NCBI RefSeq assembly: GCF_010015585.1
Contig: NW_022985079.1
Coordinates: 62,001 to 126,000 of the forward strand
Length of the DNA stretch: 64,000 bases
Direction of reading: 5' to 3'
DNA from: Eremomyces bilateralis CBS 781.70
Lineage: Eukaryota; Ascomycota; Dothideomycetes; Eremomycetales; Eremomycetaceae
The notes beneath the pieces were generated by a model. That model saw nothing but the letters and a program-made list of their open reading frames with translations, made no database searches and was not told the DNA's origin. Shown here in pieces: positions 42,635 through 54,225 of this stretch. The translations under genes and the position numbers were made by a program. Positions within the stretch are counted from its first letter, which is position 1. Each line of letters starts with the position of its first letter.

Positions 42635-42795
42635 TGTGTGCCCCTCAACTTGGCGCGCTCACAACCGCATCCATCCCGCATCTTCGTCAATGATATCTGG
42701 AACCACGGCTCCAATGCGACTGCTTCCCTGTGTACAGCTCGCATGTTGTATGCGCGGGGAGCAGATAAGTAGCCTGCTCTCCCAGCAATCGAACG

Positions 42796-44667
42796 ATGTC
42801 GTCTTCAGCTGTCATACCTTCCTCGAGGACGGGATATCGATACACCATGGTTCCGAAAGACGACACTGCCGTGCAGGTTGATATCCAGGGTGTGGTGGAT
42901 AGTGAAGGGGATGACACCGCGGGAAGGGAAGCGAAGTGGCAGGAGATCACTAGACGAGATCGGTATACCTTACCTTGCACCGTTCACAGCTTCAAAGGAC
43001 CAGCACCTCTAACAAACCTCACCAGCTACCTCGGCGCCCTCCTCATCAACCTCCTCGCCTTTCTTCTCCCCGCCCTCTACTCCACGCTCTCCAAACCATG
43101 GGTCGCCTCCATCGACTCCTCCCTCGTGGCCACCACGGACGTCTACACGTACATCTCCGTCGTTGCCGAAGTCCTCAACGAAGGCCTCCCCCGCGCCGCC
43201 TGGCTCGTCATCGGTGACCGCGCCTCCCGCCCTCTCCCCCAGCGCGTCGGCCTCACCTACACCCTCATCCTCTTCCAGTCGGTCCTCGGTCTGATAATGA
43301 GCATCGCGTTCGTCGGCGCTGCCGCTACCTTCGCGAAGGGCTTCGTCTCCGCGCCAACGCGCTGCATCAGCGTCTCGTACGTCCGCATCGTGGCGTTTTC
43401 GGCGCTCAGTTCCGCGGTCGAGACGGCGGTGGCGACGGCGACGCGGGCGCTGGATCAACCGGACGTGCCGCTGGTGATCAGCAGCGTGAAGTTCGGTGTG
43501 AACATCGTGTTGGATTTCCTGATCATCTCGAAGTTTCACGTCGGGGGGCATGTGCCCACGGTTAATATGCAGGCTGGCATCCTCCTCGCGTGTAACCTGT
43601 CTTCCGCGGTCATCGGTCTGGGGTACTTCGTCGTCATGAGTACGCGACACCTTCGCGTGGGATATGGCGCGGAAGGGCTGCGTGCTGCCCACCCGACGTT
43701 CCGCGCTCTTCGGGTCCTTGCGCGGCCGGGGTCACTTACGTTCCTCGAGTCCGCAGTCCGCAACGCGCTGTATCTCTGGTTGATCAGCGGGATCGTGTCG
43801 ATGGGACTCCAGTATGCGACCGCATGGGGCGTCTTCAACACCATCCGCTGGGGCCTCGTCATGGTGCCGGTGTCCGCGCTAGAGGCGACTACGTTGACGT
43901 TCGTGGGGCACCGGTGGGGGACGTGGCGGCGGGGGATCGGGGTCGAAGAGCGGCGGCCACGGGCGGAGGCGCGAGCGCTGCGGGGGATCGGGAAGCCGGC
44001 GGTGTGGTGGGCGGCGGCGGCGCTGGTGGTGGAGGTGCCAGTGTGTGTGTTCTTGTCTGTCTGGGGCGCGAAGGGGTTCGCGAGGTGTCTGTCGGGGGAT
44101 GAGGAGGTGGCGGCAATTACGGAGCGGATGTGGAGGACGATTGATTGGTGTTATGTGATGTATGCGGTGTCAACGCAACTGGCGGCGGTGTTGTTGGCGA
44201 CGAGACCGCTGTGGTATCTGTATCAGTCGCTGGTGTCGAACTTACTGTACGTGCTGCCGTGGGCGATCGTGTGTCAGGTGGTGAAATTGGATCCGAGGAA
44301 CGAATGGACGTATCATAGTCTCGTGTTCGGGGGGAGCTTAGTGTTCTCGTTCGTCGATATTCTCATTGTCGATGGCCTGTGGCTTGGGTGCTCTGGAGCG
44401 GACGGGCGAGGCTGGAGAAGTTCAGGGAGGCATGAACTTGGCGATATCGCATGGTCTCCGGAGTTCCACCCTGCTCTATCGTACCATGAGGAATTGATAT
44501 CCGACAGTTCTCTTGACAAGGGAGTGGCGAGATATGTTCAATATAATTCCTATGGGATCAATACCCAGCTATCGCTATCTATCGTCCGCTCGTGGACAAC
44601 GGCGTTCCGACGATACCTGAACCTCTCAAATCCAACAGGACAGGATGTTAGAGATATATATAAATAG
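42796..44667 (+). CDS. MATE-type multidrug/organic-cation transporter (623 aa)
   Basis: Single-exon membrane protein starting at ATG 42796 ([20 protein letters not shown]). After a soluble head of about 70 residues there are about twelve hydrophobic segments, beginning [20 protein letters not shown] (73-92). The helix-loop pattern and the blocks [30 protein letters not shown] and [20 protein letters not shown] with RWG resemble fungal MatE-domain proteins. These export drugs or metabolites by cation antiport at the plasma or vacuolar membrane. The C-terminal 90 residues are soluble. Family assignment is by topology and pattern, with moderate confidence. Third codon positions switch from C-rich to G-rich near 43900. 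Confidence 0.75.
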   Translation: MSSSAVIPSSRTGYRYTMVPKDDTAVQVDIQGVVDSEGDDTAGREAKWQEITRRDRYTLPCTVHSFKGPAPLTNLTSYLGALLINLLAFLLPALYSTLSKPWVASIDSSLVATTDVYTYISVVAEVLNEGLPRAAWLVIGDRASRPLPQRVGLTYTLILFQSVLGLIMSIAFVGAAATFAKGFVSAPTRCISVSYVRIVAFSALSSAVETAVATATRALDQPDVPLVISSVKFGVNIVLDFLIISKFHVGGHVPTVNMQAGILLACNLSSAVIGLGYFVVMSTRHLRVGYGAEGLRAAHPTFRALRVLARPGSLTFLESAVRNALYLWLISGIVSMGLQYATAWGVFNTIRWGLVMVPVSALEATTLTFVGHRWGTWRRGIGVEERRPRAEARALRGIGKPAVWWAAAALVVEVPVCVFLSVWGAKGFARCLSGDEEVAAITERMWRTIDWCYVMYAVSTQLAAVLLATRPLWYLYQSLVSNLLYVLPWAIVCQVVKLDPRNEWTYHSLVFGGSLVFSFVDILIVDGLWLGCSGADGRGWRSSGRHELGDIAWSPEFHPALSYHEELISDSSLDKGVARYVQYNSYGINTQLSLSIVRSWTTAFRRYLNLSNPTGQDVRDIYK

Positions 44668-45382
44668 CCCGACTAAGCCGCCCTTGCCCTTATTATGGCA
44701 ATGACGCTATCCCAACTTCCGTATTCCGTATATTAATTAAATGCGGCTCCAATCCCACGAGGCTGCGCCACGATTCTTTCTCATAATGTCGTCTTTTCCA
44801 ACATTTTTCTCCTCCGAGCACGTCAGCCTCCCCAGTCCGCTTGTCGCTAGTCGCTTGTTAGCCGTACTTTTTAGTAGTCCGCGAAACTCCTCCGAACGGC
44901 TCTAGTTCATCCATATGGGATGATCTTCGATTCGGAGCCCGTGGACAACGAATCCTCATCTGTGCAACGGATCCGATCCTTGCCCCGCTGGCGGCCGAGT
45001 GGAGTGGATGGCTGTGCTGACGGGCGCAATCTTATTATCTTAACCAAGAAAATCTCTGAGTCTTCTGGTTCTCGATCGTAAAGATCCTGTTTGAAGAATC
45101 ATGAAATAATGAATATTTTGAGTCTTTGATTTCTTTACAAACTTTATGGTATACTCTGCATGCCAAAGGGTCCAGTGACGTAGACGGTTCACTGCCATAT
45201 AGTACCCATACCAAGGAACTGTTCGGGTTGTGGTGCTACTAGCCGCATCACACTACCTGGACACCTATAGCCTACAGGACTTCTTTGTTCAAATTCAACC
45301 TCTGAGACATCGATATCACCTCCACCCTTCATTAAATCGTATCGATTCCACCCATTCAGATCCGTTCCCGAACGGGAACACG
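44668..45382. other. Intergenic stretch, no gene
   Basis: Promoter side of the DUF8004 gene. Nothing specific was recognised. Confidence 0.4.
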
Positions 45383-48300
45383 ATGGCGACCCTAAAGAAG
45401 AAGCCGTCGCGCCTCTCCACCTTCTTCTCCTCCTCCTCCTTCTCCTCGTCAACCGACCTCTCCCTGCCCCCCCAGGAGCAACCCCCACCGCAACCTCAGG
45501 CTCAATTACATCCAGATGTGCCGCGAGGAAGATTCCGACAGGACTCGCTACCTCCGCCGCCGAGCGTGAATCTCCACCCGACCTTTGTGCCCGATCAATT
45601 TGCTGCCCACCACCGCGTGGCCAGCGGGCCGGCATACTACACCCCACCGGCGCCGGAAAATGCCCCTCCTCCACCGCCAGCACACGGCGACCTTCCGCCG
45701 CCCTATCAGCCCGGACAACAACCTTCCCCACAACCAGATAATCCTCATAAGTCCCCCTCTATCTTGCGGAAGCCGGTAGCAACCAGTAGCGAGCAGGTCC
45801 GCTCAAGGTCTCCGCTCCGCAAATCCGCCTCGCACGCTAACCTCGCGGTACCGGGATTGCAACCGATCGCGCTAAGAGATGGGGCGAAGAGCCAGCCTGG
45901 AAGTCGACCCAGCACTCCGGACGAGAAGGCGAGAGAGAAGAAGTTGACGCGGAAGAGCTGGTTTGGAGGGGGAGGCGGCCAGGAGAGTTCGAGGTCGAAA
46001 GCGCAGCAAGCGTGGGTGGTGACAGGGCGGGAGACGGGCGGTCGAGGGGAGGGGTCGGAGGGTCAACCGAAGCCGGTGGAGGAGTATCCACTTGGGAGAC
46101 TATTCGGAGGGAATATGGTGAGTTTGAAGAGCGCGAAGCAGATAAGTTGGGCAATTGGAGAACAGACATGACTGAAACGGACTGATAGATTCCGGAGCTA
46201 TGGGATGAGAATGGGAATGCATTCATCCACCTATTTCCAAAGGCATCCAACAAAGGGCCGTCTTTCCGGATCCACTCTCATCTATTTGCAGAGTCCCCGG
46301 GATTGAACAAACTGGCGCGCGCAAATCAGACACTTGAAGCACAAATGTCTGGGGTTTCTCTCGCTCCTGGTTCAACGGAAGGCAGCGATGGCGGTCTGGC
46401 CCCGTATGGGACCGATTTACTCCAGGCTCCGGAGATCCATCTCTATCTTCCGCTACCCCTCAGCATCAATCGGAACCCGCCGCAACCAGGACAGCCGGAA
46501 CGATTAACGGGAGAGGATATGGACGTGTTGATAAACGTGCGCAACGTGTTCTCCTTTCTCGTTGGGCAGTCGTTGGTGGCGACGGAGCGAATACCGACGC
46601 CTTTCCACGTATTCATGAACGTTGCAGAGCAGCTTAATCACTTCGAGTTCTCAAACATTGATGGATCGACGTTCGGGGAGGCGGCGAATACTTCTTTCAC
46701 CCTCTACATTGACGAGCTGGGGCTTGCCGATGTACGTAGCAGCCGGGAGAACACCATTGAAGCGGTCGTCCTGGCCGAGAGGATGCGAAGCGTGGTGCTG
46801 TACAATGAAGCATTCGTTCACGCCGTCGGGAAATATGAAGAAATTGACAAGGTCAAGTCTCCAAAATTCGAGCTCATCAGCCCGATGACGCGTAACCGAC
46901 TCGAGCGCGCAAGCATGGATCTCTTCCTCCGCCAAAAGACGCTCAACTCCAAACTAGAAGACTTCCAATTCCCATTCCTCTTCTCCGGCATCATGAACAG
47001 CAAGACCAGCGAAGAAGGCAAGCTAGTGCGGTTCGACGTGTGGAAAGAGAATTTCATGGTCACCCGCCGATTCATCCTGGGCTACTACAAAGACAAATAC
47101 GGCGCCTGGCCACCGAAGGCGCGCCACAAAAAGAACGCCCTCACCATCGATGGCCTCAACCGCATCGTCCTCAAATCCCTCTACGCCGACCTTGCGCAAC
47201 TATACGACCTCCTCGTCGACCGCACCGCCCTCACCCCCCGCTCCTACGACGGCGTCTCCCAATCCGCCGATTCCACCGACCCCACCGGCCAAAACCCCAT
47301 GGCCGTCGCCCTCCGCTGTGTCCTCTCCGAATACGATCGCTCCGTCCCCCCCGTCCTCCCCCCCATCCCCTTCGATCTCCCCATCTTCCCTACCCTCACC
47401 CGCCCGGACTTCGGCCGCGGCGACACCAAGCACGACACCAAAACCGCCCGTAAAAAGCTCAAAGACGGCGATCTTCACGCCGTCCTCCGCGCCTCCCGCA
47501 ACCCGGACGCCGCCCAAGTCCCCACCCCCTTCCTCGCCGCCTTCCAATCCTTCGAAGCCAAGTTCGCCCGCGGCACCACTCTCGACGACCTCCGCGAATT
47601 CCGCGCTGGCCTCTGGCTGTTCCTCTACGCCGTCTTCCAATCCCTCCCCCTCCTCGTTGTTGACGCCCCCGGAGTCCGCTTCACCGACGGCGTCGAGTAC
47701 TTTCTCTGCCAGCCGCCGCGCGCCGGCGCCCCCTGGGCGAAGGCACGCGCGGACGGCGGGGCCGACAAGACCTGGTTCGGGGTCGCGGGGACGACGGGCG
47801 TGGTGAGCATGCCGATGGATGTGATCAAGCATGGGGTCGAGGGGGTGTATCGGCGCAGTCATGCGTGGGTGCGCGGGGATATGTGGGCGAAGGCGTTGGG
47901 GAGGAGTGGAGTCGTGGCGCAGGTGGATGGGGCGAGGAAGGCGGAGGATGGAGAGTTGGCGAGTGAGCCGAGGATCCCGGTGGCGGAGATGGGTGCGGGG
48001 ACGCCGCCGTTTGGGCCGGGGAGTTCGTCTTTTGTTGGCACGGGGACGCCGCCCTTTATTGGGGCGGGGACGCCGCCCTTTGTTGGAGCGGCGACTCCGC
48101 CGTTAGGTGCAGTGGGTGGAGCTCCCTATGGCGTGAGGCCTGTGAGCCGGGCGCTGGATTCAGGGCTGCAGCCGGTACGGTCGGTGTCGGGTGACGACGT
48201 GAGTCCGATGCTGAGGCCGGAGCAGGGCGGCATGATGATTTCGCCAGGAGAGGTTGGAGGACTGCCGCCACCTGCGGCACCAGGAAGGATGAGAGCGCTG

Positions 48301-48399
48301 AGTCATGGACGGATGGAGAGGGATCGGAAAGCGAGTATGACGTTCGACGATATCTTGGGAACGGCGGGGAAGAGCGGGAATGGGAAGAAGAAGAGGTGA
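45383..48399 (+). CDS. DUF8004-type fungal protein (981 aa)
   Basis: The start is ATG 45383 (MATLKKKPSRLSTFFSSSSF). One 71-nt intron (46118-46188, GTGAGT...GATAG) joins FGGNM to IPELWDENGNAFIHLFPKAS. The N-terminal 240 residues are disordered and rich in Pro, Gln and Ser. The middle (about 250-680) is a conserved folded part with SFRIHSHLFAESPGL, IHLYLPLP, DVLINVRNVFSFLVGQSLVA, DFQFPFLFSGIMN and RRFILGYYKDKYGAWPPKA. I recognise this as the DUF8004 family of filamentous ascomycetes. The tail has GTPPF repeats (at least four) and ends in a basic NGKKKR. It has no membrane segment and no known enzyme motif. The function is unknown. Confidence 0.82.
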
Positions 48400-50222
48400 A
48401 GATGATTAGGCTACTATATTGGATCCTTCTGCAATGAGACCTCGATGGGTGGATGCGTTTGGATATGCTGCGTTTCTCTTGCGAGGTACTCACGGCTCTT
48501 GATATAACGATGTTGACGATCTGAATAGAAACGAGGAGATGAGATATGCCGTACGAGGCGGTGGAAATCTGATTTGGTGTGGACTTTACCGATGCTCGAA
48601 CTGAGATGTGACATACGCCGATATGACGCAAATCATAAAAGGAAACAAGGCTTAAGGTTTTTGATCTAGTTCGGATAGCCTCCCCCATAGTCTGCTCTAG
48701 AAACGGGGATGTGTGCTGCGAGATATCAAGTTCATTATCGTCTTTCATCTTTCATCCGCTACCTATCATAGCTTCATTGTTCTCTCCTTTCGTCCATCGG
48801 GCGGATCGCCACAGTTCTATGATCTGACGGCGAATCTTATTTCTTACTGAATCCTTCATTCATGTCCGCCTGTTCTCCAGTATACCTTTACATATATGTC
48901 TGGATCTTAGGCGTCGTCTCTCACCACCCCTATTCCTCAAAGTCATTCACTGCCAAGATAGCTAAAAAGAACTTCACCGAAGCTCGAGCTCGCATTGCGC
49001 TTAGGACATTTTGGAGATCCTCATTTCCATCTTGTTGGTTCCTACCTTACGTAGGTGACCTCATTCGCACCACCTATTGTGCTTCAGCCAGAGCGTCCCA
49101 CATCTGCCCTATGCAATACTTCTGCAAACAGCCGCATCTTACATGTACAAGATTGAATAAAGGGCTTAATCCCCCACAGCATGGGCTTACTGGCAGTTAT
49201 TTCAACCATTCAAGCCTTGGAAAAATCCCAACGCTTGGGTTTTCAGGCTACTGATGCCACTAACCCAATGTCCATCGCTGACATCACCATAACTTCCACA
49301 ATTTGGCATTTGCTTCGGTATATGGATATCATGCTCATATTTCAATCAACCCCTACCCAGTCCACATATTCTATTGAGTACGATCGCAATACCGGTTGCC
49401 TAAAGGCTAATTGAGCACACACAGCCGGAAAACGCACGAATGCAATATCATCACATTCGCTCTTTCCTATCAAGAATGACTATACCATCACGGTTTGGCC
49501 GTCAACACCTTATTTGGGCTAATTCTGCCACACCGCTTCATTGAGGCTAATTACGATAGTTTCGAAGCAAACAAACCTCCCCACTCCCGGTACTTTCCGC
49601 GCTCTGGACCTTTGGTCTCCACGAGAGTCCGCGACTGCTCGAAATGATACGCATTCGCCAGCTAGTCATGCCGTATTCAGTCTAATTGACCTTGAAATCA
49701 CTCGGGAACATTTCTATGGATCTGCCTCGATGGAGCATAGCCTAGATCAGTGTCTACCTGTTCCATATCGGCGAATGCGCAATGTAAGCGCGAAGAGAGC
49801 CGAGCCTGTCTCTTGGTGAGTTTGAACTAGTTGTACTTTGAACTGTGCTGAAGCGAAACTAGCATCTTCCCTATTGAGGAAGTTCCTGGGGCGCAACAGC
49901 TCAACCATCAAACGCAGGTACCTCACCGTCCGCGTAACCTGGTAAAGGTATGACCCCAGCTTCCCGTACAATGTCAACGTCGTTTGCGCGTCCGTTCTAT
50001 ACAAATACAATGGCATTATTCGAGTCTCCGCAACAAAGAGGAAAATACCACTGTACTTCCATTATACATTCAGCAATGGCTTTGTCCTCTGTCCATATCA
50101 ACATGACTATCTCTCCCTCCAGTTGTCTATCCCTTTCTGTTTCTTCAGATCGAAACATCAGTGTCAGGATCTCTGCTTACTATCACCCTGGTAGTGTGTG
50201 TATTGCACTAAACAACACTAAT
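48400..50222. other. Gene-poor stretch between DUF8004 and GT2 genes
   Basis: Short frames only. The bases 49950-50222 stay open in the GT2 frame but lack family-like content and are taken as leader. Nothing else was recognised. Confidence 0.45.
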
Positions 50223-51518
50223 ATGGTCTCCAACCCGCTCTGTTCAGTCACAAATGACTGTAGCTACTTTAAGGGATTGGACCTCTGGTGGTTCATTCTC
50301 TTCATTGCGTTGTTCCTCTTTCGCTACACTCGATTCGTTATCCACTTCTTCGGATATATAGCAACTAAGCCCATCTCGGCTGAAGCTAACAACGGTCAGA
50401 TCAAGTACCGCCCCAAGGATGTCACGGTCATCGTTCCTAGCGTCGAGCCCTGGGGTATAGAGTTCTATGGCGTATTGAACAAAATTCTGGCAAGCGATCC
50501 AGCCAAGACCATCGTCACAACCCTTGACGAGTTTGTGCCGCGGGCGCTTGAAGTTGTTCAGTTGGTCGATCCCGAACACAGGTACATTAAGGTGGTCTCG
50601 ATTCCTCGGCCACCAGCGGCGCAAGCACGTTACCAGTGGATGCGTGCTATGCAGGAAGTCAACACGGACATTGTCCTTGTCGTTGCCGACCGCATCAATC
50701 TCCCATTGGGATTCATCAGGTCAGTCGCCATCCCCTTCAACGACGACAATATCGGATGCGTCAGCAGCACCAAGCGCGGTATCCGCATTCCCAGCGACAA
50801 TATCTGGACAGATTTCTGGAATGTTGTCGGCTGTGTGTACCTGGCCCGGAACGATGTTCAGGGCTGCGGCACACATAAGATTGACCAGGGTATTTCCTGT
50901 GCATCCGCTCGAGCTCTCACCCTCCGTGCCAGCATCATGAGAGACCCTGCCTTCGTCCATGCCTTCACCCACGAATACCACCTTGGCGGACTCATCGGTC
51001 CCCTGAACGCGGGTGACGACAAGTTCATTACCGCATGGTTGCTCGGACATGGCTGGCGCTTCGCAATGCAGAATGGCCCAGAGGCAACCATCCGTACCCG
51101 CATCGGTCTCTTCCCGAGGTTCATCTACCAATACTGCCGATGGCACCGAACCACATGGAGGATGAATCCTCGCATCTTGTTCAAGCACCGGTCTACCTGG
51201 CGCCGCTACCCTTGGACTACATACTCGATCTTCATTTCGAGTCTCTTCAACTTCGCCATCCTTTGGGATCCGGGCATGCTCACCTGCCTCTGGTATGCTA
51301 TGGAAGGCACTTGCCACACCCGGCAATCCATGGCGATGCTTGTTCTCTGGATTATCACCTCCAAGACTCTGAAGCCGATGTTCCATTTCATTGAACACCC
51401 TGCTGACATTATCTACCTCCCATGGCTCATCCTATTTGGCTACGTCTGTTCGTTTCTGAAGTTCTATGCCGGATTGACCTTCTGGGTCATTTCATGGGGA
51501 TCTCGTGAAGGCCTTTAA
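50223..51518 (+). CDS. GT2 polysaccharide synthase, CPS1/hyaluronan-synthase-like (431 aa)
   Basis: The frame is open from 49950, but I choose ATG 50223 (MVSNPLCSV), because the stretch before it looks unlike the family, and the membrane helix (GLDLWWFILFIALFLF, 18-33) then sits near the N-terminus as usual. The glycosyltransferase family 2 domain follows: DVTVIVPSVEP, LVVADRINLPLGF, NIGCVSSTKRG, THKIDQGISCASARALTLRA, HLGGLIGPLNAGDDKF (acid at residues 265-266), and QYCRW (303-307), the QxxRW acceptor/processivity motif. At least three membrane helices follow. Such enzymes polymerise UDP-sugars at the plasma membrane. The usual DDD/DxD metal site is reduced to ADR at 155-157, so activity or metal use may differ. 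No introns. Confidence 0.85.
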   Translation: MVSNPLCSVTNDCSYFKGLDLWWFILFIALFLFRYTRFVIHFFGYIATKPISAEANNGQIKYRPKDVTVIVPSVEPWGIEFYGVLNKILASDPAKTIVTTLDEFVPRALEVVQLVDPEHRYIKVVSIPRPPAAQARYQWMRAMQEVNTDIVLVVADRINLPLGFIRSVAIPFNDDNIGCVSSTKRGIRIPSDNIWTDFWNVVGCVYLARNDVQGCGTHKIDQGISCASARALTLRASIMRDPAFVHAFTHEYHLGGLIGPLNAGDDKFITAWLLGHGWRFAMQNGPEATIRTRIGLFPRFIYQYCRWHRTTWRMNPRILFKHRSTWRRYPWTTYSIFISSLFNFAILWDPGMLTCLWYAMEGTCHTRQSMAMLVLWIITSKTLKPMFHFIEHPADIIYLPWLILFGYVCSFLKFYAGLTFWVISWGSREGL

Positions 51519-54225
51519 ATGGGAGGACGAAGCCAGACTGCACTTAATTTTCTCAATGTTTTGCATAGCAACGAATACGATTCAGGCTGACCTATTGAAG
51601 AATCAGTGGTCAATAATGAATAAGTAAAAAACGTCGAGCATCATGTATTGTGAAAACGTTGATCTTTTCTTGTATCCTCTCAGTCCTTTTAGTCGTTTTA
51701 CATTCATTTTCTTTCCTGCTGTAGTTGCTTTGGAAGTGAGGATAGAAGATATAAACTGGAACTCCTCTCTAATCGCAGTTGAAATACCGCTAGCCAATTA
51801 GGCAATAAATTGTCTGTCAATGGCTAAGTAGGTATGGCGTTCCTACTGCATTTTCAACTTTCAAGTATAATTTCTTTCGCAGATGGCCTTAACTAGTGCT
51901 TGAATTATTGCTGCCATGTATAAATCTGGACTCTTTCCCAAGAATGCCTTATTTTATAATCAGAGCCCGTACGGATGACCTCGTCGCTCCCTTAATACGT
52001 CAGAAGCCATCCCAAGTTGATTCTCTTCACAATGTTCCATCAAGATCTTGGCGGTGCAACCCAGCCACCTCCTGTCTTCAATGGAGACGCCCAGTCGAGC
52101 AGCGACACGGGAGTGTCGTCTGTGATAACTAAATCTGTAAATTATGTTGAAACTAACATCCGGGAAATATGCCTAAAAAAGCAGGCGCTAGATAATGCAA
52201 TAAATCGGAAGACAGGGAGGAATTCCATCGCATCATGGATAGCGAGAATTATTTTGCTTATAATATATTTGTCGTGTCATTTTCACTCACGAGAGCTTTA
52301 CCTTCAACGTCTTTCTGCAAATGCTTGTTCTGAGAGCTCAGAAAACTTGGTTACCCCTTAGTCCTTAGTACTAGAACTGTCGAATCCACCAGTCTCTGTC
52401 GGGGAGATCGTTAAGTTTTTACGCTTGCTAATATCCCAGCGACTCACCAGCAGCTCCCAGATAGCTATGGAACTTACGGAAGCGCGATTCATACCGTCTA
52501 CTTCGATCCTATTTTCTGAGAGACCGTATTGCCCTGGACATAGAAGAAGCTAAGAACCTATGGCCGCTTATTGTTGCCCTGGGCAAATCAGGGTACTAGG
52601 TAGCCACAGATCTCTGGGAAAGTATTAGAGCGAGCCTCCGCAGGTAACGTAGTGGATCGGATCTTACATGCATTTTTTTGTGCACATCGGGGCGAAGTAT
52701 GTCCGAATGCATTCGTAAACTGCAGCAAATGAAGAGGGATAGGGCACAGTGCCAACACATGCCGATTACAGAGAATGTCGCATAATTAGAGAGAGAGGTC
52801 ATCGCACCCATTTTCATCGTCTGTCTTAGCGCAGTTAGGCATGGATAGCGCAATCTCAGAAGACATCTGAATGGTCACTGCGGGGAGACCGAGTTACATA
52901 GATTCCAATCTATGACGCCGGGTGTAAGCACCGCATAGAGGGATGAGATTCTCCTTCTACGCAGCGAACCTTCGGGCATTGACGAGAGAATCAATCAACT
53001 CTACGCATACAAATTCAAAACCCAGGAGCAGTGGTGGATGAATGCATCTTACTACGGGGGGCGTTGGTATACACTTTTCAATTTTATAGGAGGAAGGAGA
53101 GACAGGGGCTTCGATGGGGCGTAATGGCTCGCGCTCTGGACCCATAAGGAGGGGAGGGGTGGGCGCAGTTCATGAATATGAGGGACGGAGCTCGGAACTG
53201 CTATGTTGGCTAGCTATAGCGTGTCGAGGAAAAGTAATTTGTGGGTTGGCTAAAACATTTATGCGACCAGAGGGGAAGCGAGTCCCCTATCCAAACTTCT
53301 TCTCCTTTCTCCCCCATTTTACTTCATCTTATTCCCTCTGTCCAGCCTTTCCCGCACTAATGTCTTCGATTTTTAGAACCTCAGTGTATCTACTAGTTCA
53401 ATGCGGATCTAGGGTCCCTCATAACGTGATTGGCAACTTCAGGCAAGTTTATTATCAATAGGTATTCGCCAACCTCGTTCCTATCATGGTTCTTCTCGAA
53501 TAAGGTGCTGGATATGGTTTTAAGATAGCATTGACAATTGTATTGGTCTTTGTCTGAGGAATCAACAGGCATCTTTACCAAGAAATTCAGTGAATTCAGT
53601 GCGTTTGCCTGCCTTTGACCGCGTGTTCGGTGCTATCATGGATATTTGGAAGTCCTAGTTCATGATTTTTGCATCTATGGAGTGCGCGTGTCTGAGATAA
53701 AGCCAAATGGGAAGGATTACGATAAGAAAGGAGCTATATCGTACAAAGGTGTAGAGCCAGAGTCATCACTTTACACTAGGGTGCCTGGACTCAGGATCGG
53801 CAAAACCACTGAAGGGATGGATCCGTCCACAGCAACTCAGACCATGAACTTCGAAACGAAGTGATGGTACGCACTATAGAAAGCGAAGACAGCACAGGAA
53901 GAAGCAGATAGGTTGAAAAAATAGCGTTCATTGATTCTACGACTTTTCAATACTATTTGCGGAAATGATCAATCAACGAATAGCGATGCCATTATTCCGA
54001 CGATTAAACTAGCCAAATCAGCCGTGTTTCGTATACGTAAGGAGCGAGCTCGTTCCCGCTATCCCAGCACTTGCCGCCGACACTGGCGCTGATCCCTCCC
54101 CATTGAACCCCCTGATCGTCTTCCTGCCACCGTTCCGTCCCACGCTCAAGCTCATGTGCGGTTGATGGTCTTCATCTAGCCGGCTGTCAGCCACAAAAAT
54201 GTCATAGGTTCAGCTGCACCTCGTA
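51519..54225. other. Long gene-poor stretch (2.7 kb)
   Basis: Short frames with low protein character. The longest natural-looking one (about 52017-52361) has one membrane-like segment but no recognisable relative. No repeats or transposon ends were found. The last few hundred bases are the 3' side of PAN3. Confidence 0.45.

Noticed and set aside
49950-50222. 90-codon N-terminal extension of the GT2 synthase
   Set aside because: Composition unlike the family. The membrane helix is expected close to the N-terminus, so ATG 50223 was preferred.
53646-53864. 73-codon frame on the plus strand
   Set aside because: It begins with TTG rather than ATG and shows no relation to any family.
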